Assembly (NCBI GenBank): GCA_002007465.1
Contig: LNAC01001212.1
Coordinates: 124,001 to 188,000, forward strand
Reading direction: 5' to 3'
Source of the DNA: Ailurus styani
Lineage: Eukaryota > Chordata > Mammalia > Carnivora > Ailuridae
Length of the DNA stretch: 64,000 nucleotides
Shown here: positions 12,025-24,040 of the stretch, piece by piece
Position numbering within the stretch: the stretch's first letter is position 1
Layout of the letters: every line of letters starts with the position of its first letter
Made by a program: the position numbers and the translations under genes
Notes under the pieces: model-generated
The model's database searches: none
What the model saw: only the letters and a program-made list of their open reading frames with translations
Told to the model about the DNA's origin: nothing

Positions 12025-12267
12025 NNNNNNNNNNNNNNNNNNNNNNNNNNNNNNNNNNNNNNNNNNNNNNNNNNNNNNNNNNNNNNNNNNNNNNNNNNNN
12101 NNNNNNNNNNNNNNNNNNNNNNNNNNNNNNNNNNNNNNNNNNNNNNNNNNNNNNNNNNNNNNNNNNNNNNNNNNNNNNNNNNNNNNNNNNNNNNNNNNNN
12201 NNNNNNNNNNNNNNNNNNNNNNNNNNNNNNNNNNNNNNNNNNNNNNNNNNNNNNNNNNNNNNNNNNN
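12025..12267. other. Assembly gap (243 N)
   Basis: Unknown sequence. It is bounded by a GT run on the left and a G-rich tract on the right. All open frames crossing it are artefacts. Confidence 0.99.
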
Positions 12268-12300
12268 GGGGCGGGGGGGGGGGGGCGCTGGGGGCAGGGG
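12268..12300 (+). repeat. G-rich tract at the gap edge
   Basis: Four G runs of 4, 13, 5 and 4 bases separated by C, CGCT and CA. This satisfies the usual G-quadruplex pattern and probably explains why the assembly broke here. Confidence 0.85.
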
Positions 12301-14320
12301 TGAATGGAATATATTATTTCCAAAATGCATACTAGAGTCTGTGAGTGAAAATTAGCATAACAAATGAGTTATCTTAGATCTAAAATAATGGTAGTTCTAT
12401 TCTTTTCTTGGAGAGAGAGATTTTTCCCATTAAGAACAAAGCTTTACATTAAAGAGGTATTTTTCTTAGCAAAGTAATTGACTTCTTGTTTCAAATGATA
12501 AATATTCACCCAGGAGTTAGATTATCTTTTTTTTTTTTCATTTAGGAGGAGGTTATAATCTCTTCATCTTGAATATAATCAAGGGAATGAGAGAGAATAG
12601 CATTACTGGTGAGTCCAGATTTACCTCATTAATTTCTTCATTCCAAGAGACATCTGACAAGTCAGAGAAACCCCCTTATGAAGAAAATAAGTTTGAACGT
12701 TAGGGGATGGCAGCTTATTTAATATTTAATATGCGCTTATTAAATAGCATTTCACAAAATGATGATTTGATAGCTCCTTAGTATCATGAAATTCCTTAAT
12801 TCCTATGAATTTCCTTATTTCTCTGTATTTTTCAGAAAATAGAGAAACTAAAGAATCTTTTCTTTCTTTGCTTTTGTTCTCCTCAAGTGTGTTACAGCAG
12901 ATCATCCAGTATGTGAACCCATACTGTAAAAGTAATCAGTTACTTAGAAGATTTTGTAAATTAAGCCCCTTTGTACCTTGGAGAATATATGATATAGATC
13001 GCTTACAGGGCAAGCTAAAATACAAAGAAAAATAACACTGGCCTTTTCAAGCGCAGCTTCACTGAACATCCTATTTTCTGCTGTGAACCACAAAAGTCTA
13101 GGAGCACAGACTTGGAGATAGCATGTCTTCACAAAGAGAAGCATCAAGGAGCAGTATCTCTTTTATTTGATTATCTTGGTCCAGGTTCCGAGAGCACGGT
13201 TCCAAATAATAGAAGCAGATAGCCCCTCCCTGGGCACAGTGAATAAAAGTACCAAATATTCAATGAGCACAGTTTCCAGAGGGTCGTGGAGAGATGGATG
13301 TTTATGTTCACAGCATTACCACCATGGTTCAATAGGATAAAAGTCAATATAATTACTTAAAATTAGTGCTGCATTTATAGTTTCAATCCTTTGGTGACTT
13401 ATTAAAGGCTGATGACAGCTATCTCCCACTAAGTAAAATCTCCTTTTGTTCATTTTCAGTATTCCAGTATCATCCTTTAAGTGTTTTATCCTACAAATAG
13501 AATGTGGCTGGATTTATTCTGCTTAATCTGAAACTATCTTTGCCTTACGGTAGGAATGTAACTCTTTCCAAGTATTTGGATTCCTCCTATGTTTGTACTT
13601 TTTCCTTGTCAATTTATTTTTATTTTTTTATTTATCATGATTTATAAACCATCTGTGAAATGGGATATTAATAGAAAATCATTCATAGCAATGTTATGAG
13701 TAGTAAATGAACAGTGCTTGGAACATTATAATAAGCAATATATAACTGTCAGGGAAAACATAAAAAATATGTTGTTCCCTTATTTTCCTCTAGTGGTTAG
13801 ATGTACTTGATCTTATCTTTATTGTTATAATGGTTACAGTTAAAGCTTAATGAAACATGTTTACACATTTGTTTAAGAATCATAATAAAATAATGAGTAT
13901 GCATAAGCTTCCTACTTTGAATAAGCCGGGATATTTGGAAACTATCTTACCTCATTTTTCACTTTCGTTAACTATTGGCCATTTTAATTCAGTCAAATGC
14001 TACTTACAGACAATTAATTATTGCATCAGAAAGCAATACTTTCTGATAATTTCAGTAACCTGCACTTTTATACTGTAAATACATTTTAAGATTTCACAGT
14101 TTCACAATTTATGGCCTCTCACGTTGCTTAAATTCTAGCTCTCCTCTCTCTTGTTTTCTTTTGTTTTTTGGGGGGTTTTTTTGCTGCAGGGGATCTTTGA
14201 TACTTATTTTCCGACAACAGCATTGTTGGTGGCAACAGTTATGAGTCCTAACATGTTCTATGATATCTTTGTCTTCATACTTCATTGATAATTTGGAGGA
14301 ATAACAATTCTAACTCAATT
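12301..14320. other. No gene seen; unassigned apart from a MIR scrap
   Basis: AT-rich sequence. Apart from the MIR-like segment at 13645-13745 I see no repeat family and no convincing coding frame. Confidence 0.45.
13645..13745 (+). mobile_element. MIR SINE fragment
   Basis: CCATCTGTGAAATGGGATAT, then ATGAGTAGTAAATGAACAGT and GCTTGGAACATTATAATAAG follow the core and 3' part of MIR in sense orientation, strongly decayed. Confidence 0.5.
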
Positions 14321-14800
14321 TTTCCCTCTGAATTAAAAAAAATGTTAATAGCTTTTTGTTAGCTATTTCAACTGCGAAATTTGATGCTGTTTTGATTTTT
14401 TTCCTCTACATTTTTTGAGTTTAGAAGCTATAGAAATATCTTTCGGTAACAGTCATTTCCATGTTTTTTCTTTATTATTGCCAGAAAGGGCCACTTTAAT
14501 CTTAAAACTTGTTCTGTTTTTCGGTTTGTAGAAATTTGTAGAAATTTTTCTTTGACAAATTGTTGATTGAGTCATAATCATTACTTCTTGCCCCACAATG
14601 CCATGTCCCCATTTAATGTTTCCTTTTTTTCTTCTTTTCCTGGGACTTTGGTGACGTGGATGTTGGATCTGCTCCATCTAGTCTCTACCATTCTTAACTC
14701 ATCTCTCATTTGTTTCTTCTCTTTTCTGTGTCCTGGGGGACTTCCTGGACTCTGTCTTGCAGAATGCTAACCCGGTCTTCAGACATACCTGCTGAAAGAG
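14320..14800 (-). mobile_element. Possible old L1/HAL1 5'-region fragment
   Basis: The order of motifs (TTTTTTGAGTTTAGAAGC, CCTGGGACTTTGGTGACGTG, GGACTTCCTGGACTCTGTCT) resembles the antisense of ancient L1 ORF1-region DNA. The match is weak and the segment may be ordinary single-copy DNA. Confidence 0.3.
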
Positions 14801-15000
14801 AGCCAAGTGCTCTGTCTGCTGCTCACGGGTGGTCTCTGGACCGTTGGGTTTCCCTGGTGATGTCTGGGTGAGAAGCAGATAAGGAATCTGGGAAAGTGCA
14901 TAACTGCAGAAACTTTACATTCATCGTGGAGAACTTTAATGTATTTCTTTAATAGCCAGGGTTGTCTTCCTGTTTCCCTTCTCCATACTGAGTTACAGAT

Positions 15001-15131
15001 TTTTTTTTTAAAGCTGGCTCCACACCCAATGAAGAGCCCAACATGGAGCTTGAATTCACCACTGTGAGATCAAGACCTGAGCCAAAATCAACAGTGGGAT
15101 GCTTAACCTACTGAGCTACCCAGGTGCCCCA
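15001..15131 (-). mobile_element. CAN-SINE, shortened old copy
   Basis: T run, then GCTGGCTCCACACCCAATGA, GAGATCAAGACCTGAGCC and CTGAGCTACCCAGGTGCCCC. The GA tract is missing, so the copy is internally deleted. Confidence 0.85.
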
Positions 15132-16425
15132 GTTCTAAAATTTTCTTACCTGTTACCTCTTTTTATCTCGCACTCCCAGGCCTACCCTAAAGGCTCCTCA
15201 CCCTCCCACAGATCTTATTTTGCTCAAAGAGCATTTTTTGTGCTTTAGTCTGAGGACAAACTACAGCCACCATTTTGTACCCAGATACAAGATGGAGTGT
15301 GGCAGAGAGTCCTCTCAATAATTACCCCTTTACCTACCCTGTGGCTAGCTCTGGTCCTTTGTACTTGTGTACCATTATTGAAGTGGCTCTGAGGCTTGTG
15401 AGTTCCTTCTGAAGAAAGGCTTTTATCCCTATGTGCTGGGGATACTACATGTGTTGTGGTGTTTTTACTACTCTGGTTTCTGACTCACCCTCATCTGTTT
15501 GGCTTCTTGTGGTCCATTGATCCCTCAGGAAGTGCTATTAGATCTTTTTCCTCTTCTCCTCCCAACTTCCCACCCCTTCCTCCTCCTCCTTCTTCCAGCT
15601 GTATTATTGACTTATGTGTTTCCTTATAGTTTTTGTTTGACTTTCTTTTTTTTTTTTTTAAATGAGAATCTTGGGGAAATCTTTAAATGAGAATCTTAAA
15701 TGAGAAAGGGAAGGTAAACAGTTATGTTCTTTCTACCATGTTGAAGAGTAAGTTTGGCAGACTCTCTGGATTGGGTGAGTCAACTTTCAATTACAACCTT
15801 TTCCTCCTTTGTCTGTTTCTATTGAAGTTATGAAATTTAGAAACTAGAATGGGGAGTCCCCTTTAAAGCTAGAAGTGGCTATGTGACTCAGTTTTGGAAA
15901 ATGTGTTGTAGGCATAAATCTTAGGAGGAGGTTTTTTTCATGAATAAAACATGAAAATCCTTTACCTTTTTGTCCCCCTCTGTCCCTCAGATTTTTTCTT
16001 TTTTCTTCCTTTTCCCTCTCATCTGGCAATCTTTGGAGTAAGATCATGGGATCTAAGCCAACATTTTAAGGATAGTGGAGCATAAAGAAAGAAATCTTGG
16101 TCTCTAGTGGCATAGATGAAGAGCTGGACCAGCATAAATAGGATTTTCCCCAGTTTTTCTTTGTGGGGAGGAGAACCCTTTTTTTAAAGCTACTGTTAGA
16201 TATTTTTTTTTTCTATCAGCTAATGCCTAATGCAACCTGACTAAAGCTTATTTCTGTCTTGGTGGGCCACAATGTTAACTACAGCAAAGGGGACTCTGTA
16301 TCTTTCAGGAAATTACCAAAACATCTATATTTATTTCTGATGACAGGTTTTAATGACAATATAATATGTCACTGAAATGAATTCCATTAATTATTATTAA
16401 TTATTGATAGTGTATTATTAACATT
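15132..16425. other. No gene seen; unassigned DNA
   Basis: T-rich with several pyrimidine stretches (15541-15600, 15965-16020). No recognised family and no supported coding frame. Confidence 0.45.
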
Positions 16426-16429
16426 GTTA

Positions 16430-16690
16430 AAATGGCAATATTCTCAAAATTGGTCTATAAACTCAACATAGTCTCTACCAAACTTCTTTCTAACTTCTGT
16501 GCAGAAATTGGAAAGCTGGTTAAAATTCACATGGAAATGAAAAAGACCCAGAAGGGCCAAAACAATCTTGAAAAGAAAGGATATTGGAGGACTTCTACTT
16601 CCTGGTTTTAAAACTTACTACATAGCTAATAATCAGGACAGCATGGTATCGGCATAAGGACAGACAAACAGATCAGTTATTAATATAATC
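16430..16690 (+). mobile_element. Old L1M ORF2 fragment
   Basis: GCAGAAATTGGAAAGCTGGT, TCACATGGAAATGAAAAAGA, CCAAAACAATCTTGAAAAGA and TAATCAGGACAGCATGGTAT are the decayed late part of L1 ORF2. No frame remains open. Confidence 0.75.
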
Positions 16691-17158
16691 ATGGATATTG
16701 GTTTAAGATAACTGGAATTCATTGATACATTTAAATATAAACAATGATGAAAGTCAAGCTATTCAGGAATTATTTAGTAAAATTTGAACATGAGCTTAGG
16801 GAAAAAGTCACCTTATTTTTTTCTGTTGGTTGGATTCTGTTTCCTGGATTCTTACCTCATCATATTTTCAAGGTGATATCCCAGTTGAAAAATAGTTTAC
16901 ATGTCAAAGATGATAGTGTCAAAATTCTATCCTGGGAACTTTCCATGAAAGTTAACATGTAAACATTGTAACAGATATGTGTCAAATAACAACCCAAGTC
17001 ATGATGCTGAACTTGAACCTTGACTTAAAATCTACTTTGGATGTTAGCTGAATTATTGCTAGATGTCTTGGATGCATTGTAACAGAATCTGAGGTCTGTA
17101 TTGTAGGCAGAGAGAAGACTGAGTAAAAAGTCAAGAAATGAGTGGAGGCTACAGTTTT
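16691..17158. other. No gene seen; unassigned DNA
   Basis: AT-rich, no recognised repeat. The 60- to 72-codon frames on both strands lack any family signature. Confidence 0.45.
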
Positions 17159-17159
17159 T

Positions 17160-17301
17160 TCCAAAATTCATTTATTTTAGAGAGGGGGTGAGGGGCAGGG
17201 AGGGAGGGGCAGAGGGATAGAAAGTCTCAAGCAGACTCTGTGCTGATCCCAGCTGAAACCAAGAGTCAGACACTCAAATGGCTGTGCCACTCAGTCCCAG
17301 A
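17160..17301 (-). mobile_element. CAN-SINE, diverged and shortened
   Basis: TTCATTTATTTTAGAGAGGG, a GGGAGGGAGGGGCAGAGGG tract and GCCACTCAGTCCC mark an old antisense copy lacking much of the middle. Confidence 0.7.
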
Positions 17302-17795
17302 GTGTACAGGCTACCTTTAAAGTATCTTTTATTTTGAGAAAAATATAATTTAAAAATCCATATTCAAGATATAGGAAGCAGATAAATGGCACATTTATCT
17401 AGAATTGCTGTCCAGTTTTCCTAGGTGACTGGGAATGAGGGTTGAGGGCTTCACTGGATGTACATTTTTGATCAAGATTACTAGTTGGATATTTGAGAGA
17501 TCTCTCTTCTCTTGATATGGTGGTAGGGGCCTGCAAACCTTATCTTACCTAGATGAGGCCAGGATAGTTTACCTTATCTCTCTTTGGGGTCAGAAGGAAT
17601 GGTTTATGGACATAGAGGATGAGTGGAAAATTTAAAGTTGGGAGAATAAATTGTATGATAATATTTGTTGATGAAAGTATCAATGCCAAGATAAGAATGC
17701 TTTTGGAGGCAGAAACCACCTCTTAATGGAATAGTCCTGGAATTTATGTTAAAAAGTCAAATAATAATGATAATGATAATAACTAAAGTGTACTT
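17302..17795. other. No gene seen; unassigned DNA
   Basis: Ordinary sequence with one ATAATAATGATAATGATAAT run at about 17761. Confidence 0.45.
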
Positions 17796-17796
17796 C

Positions 17797-17935
17797 TAGG
17801 AGAGTGTGGTTTGGTGGAAAGAGCACAAAACTTATTATCCAAAGAACTCTGAGCCTAACTCAGCTTCAAACTCCACTTGTTAGTATCCTAATGTAGTCAA
17901 GCCATTGTTTCATTTATACATTGTATTTGAAGGAA
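17797..17935 (+). mobile_element. MIR SINE, 5' half
   Basis: AGAGTGTGGTTTGGTGGAAA, GAGCACAAA, then CTGAGCCTAACTCAGCTTCA and AACTCCACTTGTTAG follow the tRNA-like head and first half of MIR. Confidence 0.7.
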
Positions 17936-18955
17936 TTGTTTGACTGTAAGCCACAGAAATTCAATTTGTTGAATCCTGAGGAAAAAATAAATGTATTGGC
18001 CAGGTACCACACCACAGGGATGACAAGGAGAGGGTTTATTTTGTGGGGAGCTCCAAGATCCTAAAGTTGGATTCCATGAGTGTTTGCATTGGGTGTCTCT
18101 TTTTTTTTCTGATTTTCTCTCAGGATGGTTATATTGTCTAATACTAGCTTTACCATCAAGAAGGATACATGTCCATAGGCAGCTCTGAATTGACAGATGT
18201 ACAGCTTATGATTGAAGAGAAAAGGGACTTTCTGTTAATTACCTATGTTTGAAAATCTCAGAAGAGCTACTGACCAGGTCAGTTTGGGTCACCTGCCCAA
18301 CCCACAAGCTACTGCTCTTTCCATCACCTGAGGCAAGTGAATCAGGACATTTGGGGGGTCCTAAGCTGACTTCTGTGGCCAGAAATTCAGCCTTCTGTGA
18401 TTATCATACCCAACTTCCCCCAACCAAAAAAAAAAAAAAAAAGTGAGATACTAGGGTAGGTACTAGGGAGACAAATCAACAGTAGATATATATATATATT
18501 ATATATTGCTATTTTCCACAATAGGTATAATAATAATATGAATCTCAAAGCACTTTTGTGAGAGCTGAGTGACGTGGATCACATGAGGAGTTTTGAAATC
18601 TATAATCGGCAGTCCCAGTGAATGAGATTATCATTCTAAATGTCCTTAAAATATAGCAGTTACCTTTTTTACCACTAGATGACAGTCAAGTATAATTAGC
18701 TTATCAAAATGCTCACCTTATACAATTACTAAAAATAAGCCTAGAACTAAGTCAGCAAATTTTTTTTTTTTTAACATGGTCTTCAGTGAGCCAGAAGGAA
18801 AGAAGGTGCAGTTTAAAGAGAGGCCTGCTTATTTCCTGGAAATAACATAATCCTTGTCAGTGTTAGTTGTTTTCTCAAATTCACTCATTCATTCCTTTGA
18901 AAACTAATTTGGTAGGTGTCCAATTTTCTAAATTTAGTTCTCTGTTTTTAAAATG
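17936..18955. other. No gene seen; unassigned with short A and T runs
   Basis: Contains an A18 run at about 18425-18442, a TA run at about 18487-18505 and a T/A run near 18760. A MIR-like scrap may lie at 18520-18580. No coding frame is supported. Confidence 0.45.
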
Positions 18956-18956
18956 A

Positions 18957-19172
18957 CCTTCCTGACCTACAACATACCTATCACGAAGTTCACCCTTTAA
19001 AAATGCACAGTTCAAGGACACCTGGGAGGCTCAGTCAGTTAAGCATTTGGCTCTTGATTTCAGCTCAGGTCATGATCTCAGGGTCTTGAGATCAAGCCCC
19101 TGTGGGGCTCCCTGATCAGTGGGGAGTGTACTTGGGATTTTCTTCTTTCTGCACCTCCCCTCACTCACACAC

Positions 19173-19204
<32 letters not shown>

Positions 19205-19300
19205 AAAAACAAATACATCTTTAAAAATAAAGAGTACAATTCAATGAGTGCTAGTTTATTTACAGAATTATGAAATACCATAATCTAATTTTATAATATT
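18957..19300 (-). mobile_element. L1M 3'-end fragment split by a SINE
   Basis: CACGAAGTTCACCCTTTAAA and then, beyond the SINE, ATTCAATGAGTGCTAGTTTA match the antisense L1M 3' terminus (ttcacccttttaaagtgcac, attcaatggtttttagtata). The SINE at 19016-19234 sits inside it. Confidence 0.6.
19016..19234 (+). mobile_element. CAN-SINE inside an L1M fragment
   Basis: Sense copy: ACACCTGGGAGGCTCAGTCA, GGTCATGATCTCAGGGTC, a (CT)n tract and an A-rich tail. The flanks CACAGTTCAA (19006-19015) and TACAATTCAA (19235-19244) form a decayed target duplication. Confidence 0.93.
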
Positions 19301-20150
19301 TTTCTCACTTCCAAAAGGATTCTCATATCAATACGCGTTCCTTTGTGCTGTGTGGAGAAGAAACAAAGGAGCTGGAGCTGGAGTCTCACTAGTGATACGT
19401 TCTGGGCAGATAGACTCAATTTAGGCTTCAAATAACAGCACTGATAATAACAATATTTGTGGAAAACATCTAAGAACTTTACATATGTTAATATATTTAA
19501 ATTTGTAACCAAAGTTCAATAGAGTAGAATGTCAATCTGAGAAAGCTTCTTTAAATGAGATAAAGAACGTGAAAGCTCTAATAAATCATGATACGTTATA
19601 CTATTACTGTAAATTCATTATACACGTTCCTACTCTGTAACTTTAGAAAGGATAAAGCAGAGGTGCCCACTGACATAGTGAGGAAGTATAAGAGTTTGAA
19701 TCCCAATTCAAACTCAGGTAACTTGTGTCCAAGCACTAAACACAACAATGTAAATTCATGCAAACTCATGGATATATGCTGTGCTATTCTAATTGTTGCT
19801 AGTTTCAGTTCTGGCACATCATCCAAAATATAGATACTCAATACCTATTTTTAGAATAAATGTATATTTTTCTTTTCTAAATGTTCAATTTGAAGAATGC
19901 TGTCATTTACCTGGTTTTTACTTCTTTTATTTCTCATAGCACCCTTTTAAGGAGTATGTGGCAACTAGGTGGAAAAAAAAAACAAAGCGTGGCTGCCCTA
20001 AAGGAAAATTTTCAACAAATTACCCCATATTTAAATTCCTTGATAGAGAACAAAACTAGACTTTTTATGTGAAAAAATATATTAACAAAGAAATGACTAT
20101 TTACCAGCTGTTGTGACCAATATATTTACTTCTGATATGGTCAAGATGTA
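19300..20150. other. No gene seen; unassigned DNA
   Basis: AT-rich. Overlapping open frames of 81 codons on both strands (19588-19841) show no protein family signature. Confidence 0.45.
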
Positions 20151-21010
20151 CCTTAGGGCTCAATGTCTAATGAGGAAAAGAGAACCAAAAAGAGACAGTT
20201 TAAATGCAATGTGACAATTCCTAGTTGCTTAAGGGAGGGAGGGAGGGTCTTCATGGGAAGGAAAGTGTGAATTATGATATACAGATTGGAAGAGTCCTTT
20301 TGGAGGGTGGCACCTGAACAGAATTTTGAGAGGCAAAAATAATTTAGTTATAGGTGGAAAGAGATTTCAAGGTCACTTAAATTAGTAGAACATTTACATC
20401 TCGAAGTACAGAGATGGAAAGGAGAAAGGGGGGGTGATTCAAGTCATGAAGGGCTTTTTATGCTATGATTTCAGCTACCTTGAGAATCCACTCAAGGACT
20501 CCAAACAGGGGAGAGAGGTCATCAGATATAGCTTTCAGAGAGGCAGCTTTAGTCGTAGTGTGGAGAACACAATGGAAGTAAAGTGACGGACGTAGAATGA
20601 CCAGTTAAGATATTGCTATAATATTTTAAGGGGGAAAATGTGAAGACTTGAAACAAAACATAAGGACAAAAAACTGCGTCTTTTAGAAGAAATAACACAT
20701 GTAGAATTGGCTACGGTTGGTAACTTATTCACTAGAAGATATGAAAGGAAATGGGGATTCAAAGCTAATATCCAACAGTGTTGTTTGTTTAACTGGGAAG
20801 AAGGTGATAACATTTACCGATGTGGGGAAAATCAGAGAAGGAATAGGTTACCGAGAGACTAGAAAGAGATGAGACTGGATACAGCAAATTTGAGGTTTCA
20901 CTGGGACATCTAAATAGAGACACGTCTTGGCCACTGGACATGAGTGTCGAGGTGGCAGATACACTTGAGCTGAAAATACACTTTTCAGAGATGTGAGCAG
21001 GTGGATGACA
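20150..21010 (-). mobile_element. L2 LINE, part of the reverse-transcriptase region
   Basis: Reading the plus strand, ATGAAGGGCTTTTTATGCTA, CTCCAAACAGGGGAGAGAGG, GACCAGTTAAGATATTGCTA, GTGATAACATTTACCGATGT and CACTGGGACATCTAAATAGA follow, in order, the antisense of the L2 (CR1-clade) ORF2. No frame survives. It is the longest L2 piece in the window. Confidence 0.6.
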
Positions 21011-22870
21011 GCTGAGAGCTATTTGAATATCTTCCTCCACTCTCCTTCCTGGCCAGCTCCACATCGTTCTTCATCTTGGTTCTGTTGCTCCCTTGCTGTA
21101 AAGTCTTGCCTGCCTCTTTCAGGCAGGCACAGGCCCAAATGTGCACATGGTGTCCACGCTTTGTGACATGCACCATCAAGACCAGTCATCAACTTGAGCT
21201 GAAATTGTTTGCTTATATGTCTGCGTGTCTAGCTTTTTATATTTTTATTCCCAAGTGTTTTCAAGCCCAGCAAAGTTTCTGGCACATAAAGCATGTTCAG
21301 AAATAGACCTAGAACTAATCTCTCTGAACCAAACTAAATGATTTTCAAACCTTTATTAGGAATATAAAATATAACACTGTGACAGGTTAAGTCCTTATTC
21401 TAGACTTTGGCACATAAACTTGTCTAATGCCATATATTTTAGTGTACGAGGCCTTGTTTTAAAATCAATAGTGCCTGAAGCCCTTAAATTTCTAAACTGT
21501 TAAAGGGAGTCAGATTTTAAAAAATATTTAATGAAAATGTTTATGTACAATTGTGACTTGCTTACTTGACCTTTTACATTCGATTTATTGTAGATCATTA
21601 AAAGGATCTCAAGAAATGCTTTCAATAACTCTAAATGCTATTAATATAAGGACTTATATCTTTATTTATTATTATATCTCTCCATCAAGAAATCTTTGTA
21701 ACAAACTGAGTTCTTAAAATATCGCTAGCTGGTCAAGAAATACAGTACTTAAGATGCCCCATAACATATAAACTGCTTTTTCTTTCCTCTGGCTTCTGGC
21801 AAGAATGCAGGATAAACTAGACACAATTTTAAGAGAGAATTGAGAAACCTGATAATTTTTATTTGTGGCATTAAGAAAGACTAATGCTGATGAAATGAAC
21901 TGACAGCTGTGATATTTAACAAAGCACACATTGTAAGAATGATTTAAAAATTCCCTTAAAACAGAAGGTAGTCTCTGTAGTTACATAAGGAGTCTGTTTG
22001 AGTCTAGAGGCCCAGATTTGGTCTGATGTTCTTGTCATTTGCATTGAAAAGTTGCTTTGAAATTCTTGGATGAAAATGTTTAAGTTATAAAGTTAAGATA
22101 CTTCGTATCAGAGGAGCTGTATGATATGTTTATTTTAGCAATGGTCCTTTAAACTCCCAGAGGACTGTTTGTGACTTAGCTACTTGTTTTTTTATTTTTT
22201 TTTTAAATTGTCCTCTTAAGGTAGACAGAGGATCAAATAAACCTAATTTTATCACCTGCTACCTTTTCCTGTCTTGCTGACACAGCATGTCTGCAGGATG
22301 CGGCAGTAGGGAGGGGTCTGTGTATTCTCTCGATTTGTAGTCAGGCTCATGCTTTCAAGTCATTCCCATCTCATCTGTTCTTAATGCTTCCCCTATGTGG
22401 TTGTATCAGCAGAGGCACTGGAGAGACCATACTGGAAATCTATTTGAAAAGGGGAGGGCAGGATTAATTTAAGGAAACCAGTTTGGGATGGTGCATCACC
22501 CTGTGGCTAATAACATCAGGGAGTCACTATGACTCCTAAACATGGAGGTACAAGTAGGCGGAAGAGGAGCTGTGGCCTTATTCCAGAAGTCATGGTGGAG
22601 GAACACCAAACTTTGGCTCAGCTTCAAAGAAGCTGGAGGAATAATTACCCCAATTTCTTCCCCCTCTAACCCTCGGGTCTGCTGCCAGTATCTACTCTGG
22701 GGTGAATTCACCTGCACACAGAGGATAAAGCCTGTGGATAAAGGATACAGCCTACTGAGGCTGGCCTCTTAAGGTCAGGTCTGCTGGAGAAGGTATGTGA
22801 AAAAAAAGCCAGCACCCATATTTATAGTCATGTGAACACTCTAAGGTGCATTTCACACAGGATTCCATGT
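21010..22870. other. No gene seen; unassigned DNA
   Basis: Apparently single-copy sequence, AT-rich to 22.2 kb and more balanced after it. The paired 73-76 codon frames at 22496-22772 have no family signature. Confidence 0.45.
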
Positions 22871-22876
22871 GATTAT

Positions 22877-23205
22877 ATTATCAGGGTTCCACCAGAGAAA
22901 AGAATCCAGATAAATGGATGGATGGAGAAAGAGAGGGAGAGTAAGAGAGAGAGACTGGAAGAATTGGCTTACATGACTGCAAAGGTTAGCAAGCAAGGTC
23001 AAAATCCAGACGGCGGACTGTCAGGAAGAGTAAGTCAGAAACTACCGGGCAGGAGGTGAAGCTTCCATCCACAGGCGGAATTTTTTTCTTCCTCATGGAA
23101 ACCTCAGTTCTGTAATTCAGTGCTTTCAACTTTTTGGATCAAATCCAGTCAAATTAGTGAGGAAAACCTCCTTATTTAAAGTAAAGTAGTTGTAGAGGTC
23201 AATCC
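22877..23205 (+). mobile_element. Mammal-wide dispersed repeat, family not named
   Basis: TATCAGGGTTCCACCAGAGA, a GA-rich patch, GAATTGGCTTACATGACTGC and TTCAACTTTTTGGATCAAAT occur in the order known from a common mammalian repeat starting TATCAGGGTTCTCCAGAGAA. I recognise the pattern but do not recall its catalogue name. It is decayed and non-coding. Confidence 0.45.
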
Positions 23206-23305
23206 CGTCTATAAAGTCCCTTCCTGGCAGCACCTAGATTCCTGTTTGCATGATTCACTGGGACTCTGGGCTGATGGGAAGGACACATACAATGGACGTG
23301 TGCAG

Positions 23306-23387
23306 TGGAAGGCCAAGGATGGAGGGCCAAGGACGGAGGGCCAAGGGCGGAGGGCCAAGGGCGGAGGGCCAAGGACGGAGGGCTGCC
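23306..23387. repeat. 14-bp minisatellite, about 5-6 units
   Basis: The unit GRYGGAGGGCCAAG repeats head to tail at 23318, 23332, 23346, 23360 and 23374 (the last diverges at its end), with a shortened unit before them. Units differ at positions 2-3 (GAT, GAC, GGC). It is CpG-bearing and purine-rich, unlike its surroundings, and gives spurious Gly/Arg-rich frames. Confidence 0.93.
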
Positions 23388-23639
23388 CGCACACGGCGCT
23401 GCTCGTACAAATTAACATCAAGGAACAAGGATCATTAAAGGAGAAGAGGATGTGGAAAAGGGGAAAATTTTTAAGCACATAAGGGCTGCTCCTCAGGGGT
23501 GTGATGTGAACAACTGGAGATGCAACCACAGGGAAATGAGGCCACGCTGTTTCCTTCTGACTTGACCGCTGACATAGTAGAAAAAGCCATTACTGAAAGA
23601 TGGACATTTCAAGAGAAAGTTCCTGGTAACTGAACGTGA

Positions 23640-24040
23640 CTTGGTAGGTGTGGGTGTTATGCTAGTCACGGGGAGGACGGGGGTAAGAAAATGAGACATA
23701 ATCACTATCCTCAAGAAGCTTATTTTCTAATAGGAATAGAGGAAAAGATTAAAGAAAGTGTATCAGGCATGATTAGTGGTGTGGCCCGGAATGCCAGGAA
23801 GACACGGGAATGGGTAATTAACTTCAACTGGAGGCTAGGCTTCTAGGAAAAACCGATATAAAAGTATCTGGGGAAGAAAAGAGAAATTTTGACAAGGAAC
23901 GGCATGATTTGTGAAGGGAACAGCATGCTTCTGAAGAACAGTTGAGCTTAGTAGGGCTGGAGCAAGGTCTGGGGGAGGAGGTGCAGGACTCTGGCTGCAG
24001 TCCACAGGCACAAGTCATGTTATAAAGAATTTTCTTTGAC
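23640..24040 (-). mobile_element. L2 LINE fragment
   Basis: CACTATCCTCAAGAAGCTTA, GGGAACAGCATGCTTCTGAA and GGGCTGGAGCAAGGTCTGGG follow the antisense L2 3' UTR order (caaggagcttac ... gggaacagcaagtgc ... gctggagc). Confidence 0.5.

Noticed and set aside
11814..12355. Frames of 97-169 codons around the first gap
   Set aside because: More than half of each is N; the rest is a GT run and a G run.
23318..23387. Short direct repeats considered as a CRISPR-like array
   Set aside because: The 14-bp units are contiguous without spacers and the DNA is mammalian; it is a minisatellite.
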